DNA of 64,000 nt, from NCBI GenBank assembly GCA_963969495.1, contig OZ018326.1, forward strand, positions 153,512,306 through 153,576,305. Reading direction: 5' to 3'. The notes under the pieces are model-generated. The model was not told the DNA's origin. It saw nothing but the letters and a program-made list of their open reading frames with translations, and did no database searches. Source of the stretch: Ceratothoa steindachneri (taxonomy: Eukaryota > Arthropoda > Malacostraca > Isopoda > Cymothoidae). Below, piece after piece: positions 1 through 8,139 of the stretch (its first letter is position 1; every line of letters starts with the position of its first letter). A program made the position numbers and the translations under genes.

Positions 1-680
1 TTCTTTAGTTTGTAGTACACGCAGTCTAGCTGCTGGCAATACAGTTTAGCGTTGTTGACGCAACCATGTGGAACAAGCTCGAAATGCAGTACTCCTTGGA
101 AATTCCACCAGACTGAGATCATGCCCTTCTTGTCAAACCGATTCCGTTGTGGAACGGATGCCCGTTGCTTACCTTGCGGAACCCATTTCCTCTCCCGATC
201 GTGATTAACCAAGTAAAGTACACCTACTTCTCATCTGATGTGATAATTCGCCTCCAGAATCGGTTGTCCATGGGGTTATTGAGAAGTTGGCTGCAAATCT
301 CTACTCTACCTGTGGCTTGTGCTTCGGTGAGGTCATATGGATCCAATCGGGGTTTTAGTGAACAAAATCCATTTGATGCAATCGGTTAATCAAAGTCTGA
401 GGGGATGACACTCCAACAACTTTCGCAAGATCACAGCTACTTGCAAAAGGTTCAACGTTTCAATGCCTGCCATTAAAGCCTCGCCTTCAAATGTTGATGT
501 TTGGTCGGAACGTGGATGATCGTCAAGAGTAAGTTGATATCCACGGAGTTGAAACGTTTGTACCATCTGGAGACCTTCGCCTGACTGACTGTGCCTTCTC
601 TTTCAGTATCGCAAATTTCCTCCACAACAACTTTTGTGGAAAGTTTTTCCTCGTAACAGTAGCGAATCAAAACTCTAATT
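1..680 (-). pseudogene. mariner transposase pseudogene, runs off the window edge
   Basis: Reading the minus strand in three frames gives successive parts of a mariner (IS630/Tc1/mariner) transposase: an HTH segment near 650-530 (VSRWYKRFNS), a linker with DDHPRSDQTS near 500, the first catalytic block TSDEKWVYF near 240, and KKGMISVWWNFQGVLHFEL followed by NNAKLYCQQLD near 130-20. That order is the family order up to the region before the second catalytic Asp, which would lie beyond base 1. Several frameshifts and stops interrupt it, so it is a fossil. It is not the same family as the two deleted mariners at 20.7 kb and 52 kb. Family assignment rests on motif recognition. Confidence 0.85.
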
Positions 681-780
681 CTACTTTTTTTCCAAGCTCA
701 TTTCTGTTAGTTGAGGCGGACACAAAGAGAAATAAACTGCGCAGAAGCAACAAACAACAGCAGCATACGGAGGCTGGTAG

Positions 781-912
781 TCGAATGAGTAAGGTTAACC
801 TAAACTAATGTATTCGAATGGGTAAGGCTAACCTAACTTAATGTAGTCCAATGAGTAAGGCTAACCAAACCTAATGTACTTCAATGAGTAAGGTTAACCT
901 AACCTAATGTTG
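781..912. repeat. 33-bp tandem repeat, four units
   Basis: Four consecutive units begin at about 781, 814, 847 and 880, each reading tc(g/c)aatgagtaaggttaacc followed by taacctaatgta with a few substitutions. The core contains CCTAACCTAA-like text, similar to two units of the arthropod telomere motif TTAGG read on the other strand, but the array period is 33 bp. No gene is associated. Confidence 0.85.
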
Positions 913-1061
913 GTGCTGCTCCATAAAATTTTGTTGTTTTCTTTCCGCTTCCCAAGTGAGTTAGGACTTTCTGGCCAACAATATATTTTATAATTGTAGC
1001 GTTTTATGTATGAAATGAATGAAATCATAAGTCATTTCCAAATGTCCGATGAATTGCATTG

Positions 1062-1131
1062 ATTTTTCAATTATAAATTGGTCAATTGAGATTTGGCTAA
1101 AACTTCATAATCGATAATAGTGAAAGGAGGA
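1062..1131. repeat. dispersed repeat, copy 1
   Basis: About 65 bp with the shared core ATTGAGATTTGG, CTTCATAATCGATA and AGTGAAAG reappears at 1915-1981 in the same orientation with roughly 80 percent identity by eye. No coding content; possibly the end of an unidentified mobile element. The surrounding 912-1660 interval shows no gene or other repeat I can name. Confidence 0.6.
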
Positions 1132-1914
1132 ATGGTTCAGTTGGTAGAATGGCATGATGGGATTAGATGGTAGTGTTGATGTAATAGGTTGCATGGATTG
1201 CGTGTTGCAATCATTGGTCGGTGCCCAGGAGAGAGCATCACTAGGTTATCTATTCAGGCTATGTAACGAATATCATTAATATATTGACTAATACACATTC
1301 AAAACCAATCTCAATAGTGAATGGAGCAAAATGGGCTATACACATATAATGACTAATAACAAAGTTTCTAGGATGATAGCAAAAATAATGGAAAATATCA
1401 ATGCAATATAAAATTATAATAGAATGTTAGCCATGGAATGCAATTGATGGCATGAAGAAAATAGTAGCCGACGAGGGTATAAAAAATGATAACCAGCGAG
1501 GGCAAAAACAATAATAAAAAGGTATAAAATAATGTAACAATAATTTTTATAGACATACAGTACATGTAAATTGATTCTTTAAAATACGTCAAAGTTTCTT
1601 AAACATATCACCGTATCTTTTTTGTATGACAAAACAATGGCTTTTAATATAAAAAAGTTAAAACGATGAGCAAGGATTGTAAGACTAATTCCAGTGTAAA
1701 TTTTAATAAGATTATTAAAATGTATTTTGTTGTGTTTGCTCTTAAGTTTCATCGAAGTGTCCTTTTCGGTTGTATACGAGAAATTTGTATGTTGATGCTA
1801 TATGTGTTAGATTACGCGGTGTTTTCCCTCTTTTCTTGCTTAATGATATAATGTGAGGACAAAGGGAGGGCAATTTTATAAAAATGAAGCGAGGTTGAGG
1901 CGTTTTAATATAGA

Positions 1915-1981
1915 TTTTCCAATTGAAAATCGGCCATTGAGATTTGGCCAAAATTTCATAATCGATAGTAGTGAAAGAAAA
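1915..1981. repeat. dispersed repeat, copy 2
   Basis: Second copy of the 1062-1131 repeat. It contains an extra short inverted motif, CCAATTGAAAATCGGCCATTG. The flanks differ from copy 1, so this is a dispersed element rather than a large tandem duplication. The 1140-1915 interval between the copies is AT-rich and has no recognisable gene. Confidence 0.6.
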
Positions 1982-2113
1982 AGGCTCGAAATTTCTCTTT
2001 TTAGAGAAATAGATGGTTGCCCAGTCGTATGGGTGGCGCTCCTGATGAGGGTTGAGGAACTCCAGTAGACTTTTCTAACTGATTAAGAAAATTTTATTAT
2101 TAGCTTTACCTAG

Positions 2114-2117
<4 letters not shown>

Positions 2118-2185
<68 letters not shown>

Positions 2186-2312
2186 AAAGCTCACAAAGTG
2201 CACGCGAGTCTAAGAATAAAGACGAAAGCGCTCGGAATCGTTTTTCACTTTTCCTTTGTGGGTGTATCTGCATAACTTTATAACTTTGACCCACGTGCAC
2301 TTTATGAGCTTT

Positions 2313-2402
<90 letters not shown>
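2118..2402. repeat. inverted repeat bracketed by two (AT)n arrays
   Basis: Two long (AT)n tracts (2118-2181 and 2317-2402) enclose a 135-bp insert. Its ends are inverted copies of one another: TGAAAAAAGCTCACAAAGTGCAC at 2181-2203 and its reverse complement (one mismatch in this stretch) at 2295-2317. The loop is about 75 bp with no gene. The unit resembles a small foldback element whose arms end in expanded microsatellites. Confidence 0.75.
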
Positions 2403-3236
<834 letters not shown>

Positions 3237-3475
3237 AGTCATTAAGAGTTAGTAAGGTGCATGAAACTGTTGTCTCCCTGTGCATTCGCCTGGTTGGGAG
3301 CCACGGTGCCCAGGGCTCGACAGTCTAGTCGCTACTAGCTGGACGGCAACGCCAAAGCGGATTGCACTCCAAAAGTCCCAAAGCTGAAGGAAGGGTAGGA
3401 GGGAGCGACTCGCGCGAGGATAAATCACCACCCCCCAAAATTTTTTCAACAAGTGGTCTACAAGTGAAAATAATA

Positions 3476-4630
3476 ATGCCTGGCGCTCAAACACTAAAAA
3501 GCGAATGCCCAAAATGCGAAAGCACATGCTGGTGTATTGACTTCCCGGAAGGCAACTTCAGGGACATCGCTCCAACGAGCAGATGCCTCTTCTGCGTTCT
3601 GGAGGAGAAGCTCGAGCAGGCGGAGGAAAGGAGGAGGAAGGAGATTGCCCAGATGGAGGAGAGGTACACCGGGCAGATCGCCGACCTTAAGAGCCAGGTC
3701 GCCCTCCTAAAGATTGCACTCGACCTCAAGCACTCGAGTGACGACTCGAGCGCTACGGCTGAGGAGAAGACCGCTGAGGGTAGTGGAGGGAACAATGATG
3801 GCAGCTACGCAGCCGCCGTCAAGAAACCCCCCAAAACTCCCATCACAGAAGATGAGAAAAAGGAGAGAAAGCGAAAGAAGCAAGAAAGGAAGAAGAATAG
3901 AAGGAAGCAGAAAAGGGAAGAAGAGAAAATTGAAAAGAAGAAAAAAGAAGAGAGCGAAGCTGTAAACACGAAAGAGAAGGAAAAGAGCCCGAAGGCAGAT
4001 GGCTGGAAGAAGGTGGAGAGGAAGGAGGAGAAAGCGTGCAAGAAACCGGAGGTCACTGTCTATGGTGACTCTCAGGCTCGAGGACTAGAACCGTTCCTGC
4101 GAGCACGGCTCCAAAAGAAAGTGGAGGTCAAGTGCCTGCCCGGCAAGGGTAATAAGGCACTGAGAAAGGAGGTGGAGAAGAGTCCCACTACTGACTCTTC
4201 AGTAGTTGCCATTCTGGCTAGTGGCAACGACCTCTACTTCCGCAACGGGGGAGCAGGGGCGACAGAACCAATACTCCAGAACGTCATGGGGGCAGTCGAC
4301 GACTGCGGACTAAAGACGAGGAGGAGGGTCGTTGTCGAGATCCTTCCATGGAGGAGCCCTAACCCCATTACATACCGTCGCAATGAGCTGGTAAACCAGA
4401 GGTTGAGAGACCTCTGTACAGCTGAAGGGGTCTTCTTCGCGGACCCTTTCCGGACGTTCTTTGGTAGGAACGACCTCTACGAAAGGGACGGAGCCCACCT
4501 GTCGATGAAGGGAAAAGCCATGCTGGCTAACCTCATCCAGGAGACGGTTAACCGCTGCGTCCGGTCTGTTCGGGAAAGGAGGACCGTTCCTGCCGCCAAG
4601 CCAAAGGCGGCGGGAAACGGTCGAACTTAG
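3476..4630 (+). CDS. LINE A1 ORF1: coiled coil plus SGNH esterase
   Basis: 384 residues from the ATG at 3476; the open frame extends upstream to 3362, but the Met before PGAQTLKSECPKC is the best start. Residues 10-45 carry CPKCESTCWC and RCLFC, a cysteine pattern like the PHD/zinc-finger N terminus of CR1 ORF1 proteins. Residues 45-85 are a Glu/Arg-rich coiled coil, and 125-190 a Lys/Glu-rich linker. Residues from about 200 form an SGNH-hydrolase fold with the block I nucleophile in YGDSQ, GND in ASGNDLY, and the catalytic Asp-His pair in DGAHLS. In the family ORF1 binds RNA; the esterase may aid membrane or RNP association, which is not proven. The stop TAG sits inside the predicted frameshift stem-loop. 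Confidence 0.85.
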   Translation: MPGAQTLKSECPKCESTCWCIDFPEGNFRDIAPTSRCLFCVLEEKLEQAEERRRKEIAQMEERYTGQIADLKSQVALLKIALDLKHSSDDSSATAEEKTAEGSGGNNDGSYAAAVKKPPKTPITEDEKKERKRKKQERKKNRRKQKREEEKIEKKKKEESEAVNTKEKEKSPKADGWKKVERKEEKACKKPEVTVYGDSQARGLEPFLRARLQKKVEVKCLPGKGNKALRKEVEKSPTTDSSVVAILASGNDLYFRNGGAGATEPILQNVMGAVDDCGLKTRRRVVVEILPWRSPNPITYRRNELVNQRLRDLCTAEGVFFADPFRTFFGRNDLYERDGAHLSMKGKAMLANLIQETVNRCVRSVRERRTVPAAKPKAAGNGRT

Positions 4631-4655
4631 GGAGACCACCAGCCGGGAACTCCCT
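4612..4655 (+). promoter_or_regulatory. predicted programmed -1 ribosomal frameshift signal (A1)
   Basis: GGGAAAC at 4612-4618 is read as G GGA AAC in the ORF1 frame, a canonical X XXY YYZ slippery heptamer. Ten nucleotides later AGGGAG (4629-4634) can pair with CTCCCT (4650-4655), extended by CTT/AAG with a bulge. Slipping back one base enters exactly the frame of ORF2. The same arrangement recurs in copy A2 with a different but complementary stem. Confidence 0.7.
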
Positions 4656-7386
4656 TAAGGTTCTTCTGTTCAACGCGAGGTCCATCCGGAACAAGTTTCT
4701 GGAATTAGTGGCCCTCGTAGCAACGGAAGAACCAGATCTGGTGGCCATCACGGAGTCGTGGATTCGAACCTCTGTTCGTGACTTTGAGGGCGAATTCGCA
4801 ATCTCGGGCTACCAGATCTTCCACAAAGACCGGCTGGCGAAGGAGGGGGGCGGAGTGGTGGTGTACGTGAGAAGTGTATTCACGGCAACGAGCAGCACCA
4901 CCACCGCCCACCAAGAAGTCCTATGCGTGGACTTGGAGCTGGGTACCACCAAGTACAGGACTGTTACAGTTTATAGACCCCCATCCTCGACGGAGGATCA
5001 AGACAGGGACCTCTATAATCAACTGAATCAGTTAACTGAAGGTACGGTGAGTATCGTCATGGGGGACTTCAACACTCACGTTGACTGGGCAACCAGAGAA
5101 ACCCACATCGACAACATACGGCTCCTTAACTTCGTAAATGAAGGATTCTTCACTCAATGGGTGAGAGAACCAACACGAGGTGCAAACATCCTCGACCTAG
5201 TTCTCACATCCGAGGATGACATCATTGAGGAAGTTAGTGTAGATGAGGAGCTAGGTGGCAGCGACCACCGCCTCATCAGGTTCTGCATTCGAGTCCCAGC
5301 TCGCGAAGCAGTAGCTCGTGCTGCAGCCAAGCTGAACTTCAGAAAGGCAAATTTCGCGGGACTTCGTGCTGGCGTGGCAGCGATAGAGGTGGAAGATAGT
5401 GACAACGTCGAGCAACCATGGAAGAATTTCAAAAACTCATTCATGGCCCTGCAGTCACGATTCATTCCATCAGAACGCGGCCGAGTCGGAGCTACTCAAC
5501 CCAAGTGGTTCACCCCCGAAATCGGGAGAACCCTACGGAAGAGAAAAACCGCCTATCGCCAAGCGAAGAACACTGGAGAATTCGAGCACTACAGAAGTCT
5601 ATGCCGAAGTGTCAAGTCCATGATAAGGGTGGCGAAACGCGCCGAAGAAGTCCGTGTGGCGAGACTCTGCAAAGAGAGCCCCAAGGAATTCTTCGGATAC
5701 GTTAACAGCCGTAAGCCGACACGTAGACGGATCGGTCCCTTGGTTAAAGAGGATGGTGAGCTAGAGCTCAGTGACGAAGCGAATGCGACCATCCTCAACA
5801 AGTACTTCTCGTCAGTTTTCACTGAGGAGAAGAACACCACTCCTGAGCCTCGCGACAAGTACGAAGGCTTAGAGCAATTGGAGAGATTTCACTTCGAAGA
5901 GACGTCAGTGCGTTCAAAGATCGACGCTTTGAACCGCTACAAGTCGCCAGGGCCCGATGGCTTCTTACCATGGGTGCTGAAGGAAGTGCGAGATGAGGTC
6001 TCCCCACATCTCTGCTCGATCTTCAGGAAATCGCTCGAGACTGGATGCGTGCCAAAGGACTGGCGAGACGCGGAAGTCACCCCCATATTCAAAAAGGGTA
6101 ACGCGAGCGAGCCATCTAACTACCGGCCGATCAGCCTGACGTCGGTAGTAGGAAAATTGATGGAAAGTATCCTGGTTGACGAAATAACGCAGCACGTCGA
6201 GTCCAACCACCTATTGAGGAATTCCCAACACGGGTTCCGGCGGCACAGGTCATGCCTAACGAACCTTTTGGAATTCTTCCACTTCGTGTTCAGCGAGCAC
6301 GACCGGAAGAAGGCGGTGGATGTCATCTACCTCGACTTGAAGAAGGCCTTCAACAAGGTGCCCCACCGCCGATTGCTGAAAAAGGTTCGAGCGCTAGGCA
6401 TCGCCGGAGCTGTAGGTGACTGGATCGAAAACTGGCTGCATAGTCGAAGGCAGCGAGTAGTGGTGAACGGGCAAACGTCCGGTTGGCTACCGGTAACAAG
6501 CGGCGTTCCCCAAGGCTCCGTGCTGGGCCCCCTACTCTTCATCATCTATGTAAACGACATAGATGATGGCATAACTGCGAGGATTTCCAAATTTGCCGAC
6601 GATACCAAACTAGGTATGAACGTGGCAGACGCGGAAAACGTCGAGAGACTCCAAGCCGACTTGAGGAAACTCGGGGAGTGGTCAGACAAATGGCAAATGC
6701 CGTTCAATGTCGAAAAGTGCAAGGTGATGCACATCGGCCACAGAAATCCCCAAGCCGTCTACAGCCTCAAAAACTCGGCGCTCGAGAGCACAGACATGGA
6801 AAAAGACTTGGGAGTCGTGATCACCAGCGACCTCAAGTTTTCCAAGCAGTGCATCGAGGCGGAGAAGAAAGCCCAGAGAATCTTGGGGTATATCAAGCGA
6901 CAGTTTGGGTATCGGAACAGGGAAATCGTTCTCACTCTCTTTAATTCCCTGGTCCGACCTCACCTGGAGTACGCAGTCCAGTTTTGGAGTCCATCACTTC
7001 GGAAGGACATCGCCCGACTGGAGCGAGTACAAGCCAGGGCGACCAAACTGATCCCCTCGATCAGGCACAAAAGTTACGAAGCCCGCCTAGAAGAACTAAA
7101 CCTCTTCTCACTGGAAACCCGAAGACGGCGCGGTCAATTAATCGAGGTCTTCAAAATCCTCCGAGGTATTGACCACGTAGGCAACGGGGACATGTTCCAA
7201 CTAAGCGAGGGCGTAACGAGAAACCACGGCTACAAAATTGAGCTGCCGCGTTATCACCGGGACAGATGCGGGAACTTCTTCAGTTACAGTATCTGCAACG
7301 AGTGGAACGCGCTTCCGCCAGAAGTCGTGAACAGCGACTCTGTGGAGCTGTTCAAAAGGCGCCTGGATAAAGTCCTGGTTCGCTGA
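4615..7386 (+). CDS. LINE A1 ORF2: endonuclease-reverse transcriptase
   Basis: The open frame overlaps ORF1 and has no ATG until 4708, yet the endonuclease already begins upstream at SLKVLLFNARSIRN, so translation probably starts by -1 frameshift or reinitiation. Endonuclease motifs are ITESWI, MGDFNTHVDW and GGSDHRLIRF. Reverse transcriptase follows: NYRPISLTSVVGK, QHGFRRHRSCLTNL, YLDLKKAFNKVPH (catalytic Asp kept; the usual AFD is AFN), SGVPQGSVLGPLLFI and KFADDTKLG. The C terminus has the CR1-type RPHLEYAVQFWSP and WNALPPEVVNS blocks. Over 900 codons are uninterrupted. The product would nick target DNA and prime cDNA from the nick. Confidence 0.88.
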   Translation, partial: KRSNLGRPPAGNSLKVLLFNARSIRNKFLELVALVATEEPDLVAITESWIRTSVRDFEGEFAISGYQIFHKDRLAKEGGGVVVYVRSVFTATSSTTTAHQEVLCVDLELGTTKYRTVTVYRPPSSTEDQDRDLYNQLNQLTEGTVSIVMGDFNTHVDWATRETHIDNIRLLNFVNEGFFTQWVREPTRGANILDLVLTSEDDIIEEVSVDEELGGSDHRLIRFCIRVPAREAVARAAAKLNFRKANFAGLRAGVAAIEVEDSDNVEQPWKNFKNSFMALQSRFIPSERGRVGATQPKWFTPEIGRTLRKRKTAYRQAKNTGEFEHYRSLCRSVKSMIRVAKRAEEVRVARLCKESPKEFFGYVNSRKPTRRRIGPLVKEDGELELSDEANATILNKYFSSVFTEEKNTTPEPRDKYEGLEQLERFHFEETSVRSKIDALNRYKSPGPDGFLPWVLKEVRDEVSPHLCSIFRKSLETGCVPKDWRDAEVTPIFKKGNASEPSNYRPISLTSVVGKLMESILVDEITQHVESNHLLRNSQHGFRRHRSCLTNLLEFFHFVFSEHDRKKAVDVIYLDLKKAFNKVPHRRLLKKVRALGIAGAVGDWIENWLHSRRQRVVVNGQTSGWLPVTSGVPQGSVLGPLLFIIYVNDIDDGITARISKFADDTKLGMNVADAENVERLQADLRKLGEWSDKWQMPFNVEKCKVMHIGHRNPQAVYSLKNSALESTDMEKDLGVVITSDLKFSKQCIEAEKKAQRILGYIKRQFGYRNREIVLTLFNSLVRPHLEYAVQFWSPSLRKDIARLERVQARATKLIPSIRHKSYEARLEELNLFSLETRRRRGQLIEVFKILRGIDHVGNGDMFQLSEGVTRNHGYKIELPRYHRDRCGNFFSYSICNEWNALPPEVVNSDSVELFKRRLDKVLVR

Positions 7387-7393
7387 CAGGCTC

Positions 7394-7475
7394 ACGAGTC
7401 CCTGACTCGTAACAAGTACCCTCTCGTATGGACCGTAAGGTCTTCTAGGGTACTTCTTTTCCTTGTGACTCCTTG

Positions 7476-7480
<5 letters not shown>
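7394..7480 (+). promoter_or_regulatory. LINE A1 3' UTR hairpins and terminal repeat
   Basis: ACGAGT (7394-7399) pairs with ACTCGT (7405-7410). AAGTACCCT (7414-7422) pairs with AGGGTACTT (7447-7455) and encloses the tetraloop hairpin GACC-gtaa-GGTC (7431-7442). The end is CCTTGTGACT repeated at 7461-7480. A2 keeps the inner hairpin and carries a different but still self-complementary outer stem. 3' hairpins are used by CR1-group RTs for template recognition; that role here is inference. Confidence 0.7.

Positions 7481-7538
<58 letters not shown>
7479..7538. repeat. (CT)n microsatellite between A1 and A2
   Basis: About 29 CT units link the 3' end of A1 to the truncated 5' end of A2 with no other sequence between them. 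Confidence 0.95.
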
Positions 7539-7542
<4 letters not shown>

Positions 7543-7544
7543 GT

Positions 7545-8114
7545 GTGGAGGTATGCTGCCAGCCAGGACGGGGAAACCACCACATCAGGGTAGAGGCTGA
7601 GAAATCTCAGATCTCCGAGAATTCAGTCGTTGCCCTGATGGTGAGTGGGAATGACCTCTACCTCCGAGGAGGCAAAGTCGGCCCCAGCGAGAAAATTCTC
7701 AACACGGTCATGGGAGCCGTGGACGACTGTGGATTGAGAACTCGCAAACGGGTCGTTGTAGGGATGCTCCCAAGAAGAGGTCCTAGCCGGACAGCTCACT
7801 CTAGGAACGTGACCCTGAACCAGCGCCTGTCCGACCTCTGTACGGCGGAAGGGGTCTTCTTTCTGGACCCTTACCGCACCTTTTACGGTCAAAACGACCT
7901 TTACCAAAGGGACGGAGTGCACCTTTCATTCAAGGGAAAGGCTGTACTCTGTAACTTAATCCAGGATGTCGTAGAGCGGACGCAGAGGAGCGTCCGACCC
8001 AGAGTGAAGGCGGACATAAGACAGTATGCCCGTGTCACTCCTGGAACGACGTTCTTAGATGTGGCAAAGAGGGGTACTGCCACACAAAAGAAGCCGGGAA
8101 ACGGAAGAGCGTAG
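7545..8114 (+). CDS. LINE A2 ORF1, C-terminal esterase part only
   Basis: The frame opens in the esterase domain, so the first methionine is not a genuine start. It matches A1 from VEVKCLPGKGN onward: GND in VSGNDLYLRGG, the conserved WRSP/RRGP region, DPYRTFYGQNDLYQRDG, and the Asp-His pair in DGVHLS. The GDS nucleophile block lies upstream of the truncation and is missing, so no active esterase could be made. The frame ends at TAG 8112-8114 inside the conserved frameshift stem-loop. Confidence 0.8.
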   Translation: MEVCCQPGRGNHHIRVEAEKSQISENSVVALMVSGNDLYLRGGKVGPSEKILNTVMGAVDDCGLRTRKRVVVGMLPRRGPSRTAHSRNVTLNQRLSDLCTAEGVFFLDPYRTFYGQNDLYQRDGVHLSFKGKAVLCNLIQDVVERTQRSVRPRVKADIRQYARVTPGTTFLDVAKRGTATQKKPGNGRA

Positions 8115-8139
8115 GGAGTCCTACCGTGGGGGACTCCCT
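8096..8139 (+). promoter_or_regulatory. predicted -1 frameshift signal (A2)
   Basis: GGGAAAC at 8096-8102 is again in the ORF1 frame as G GGA AAC. After the same 10-nt spacer, AGGGAGTCC (8113-8121) pairs perfectly with GGACTCCCT (8131-8139). ORF2 is in the -1 frame and contains no ATG before the endonuclease. Confidence 0.7.

Larger units (their letters stand above)
3237..7480 (+). mobile_element. LINE family A, copy A1, apparently full length (CR1-like)
   Basis: A 4.2-kb non-LTR retrotransposon lies between two (CT)n tracts. It has a short 5' UTR, ORF1 (zinc-finger-like cysteines, coiled coil, SGNH esterase), ORF2 (apurinic-type endonuclease plus reverse transcriptase), a 3' UTR with two hairpins, and a terminal 10-bp direct repeat CCTTGTGACT twice. 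Esterase-bearing ORF1 and this RT motif set are typical of the CR1 group. Both ORFs are open from end to end, unlike every other LINE here, so it is the youngest or only potentially active LINE copy in the window. Flanking (CT)n on both sides suggests integration into a CT microsatellite. Confidence 0.88.

Noticed and set aside
3805..4056. Ser/Phe-rich minus-strand frame opposite LINE A1 ORF1
   Set aside because: It is the shadow of the Lys/Glu-rich linker of ORF1 on the other strand.
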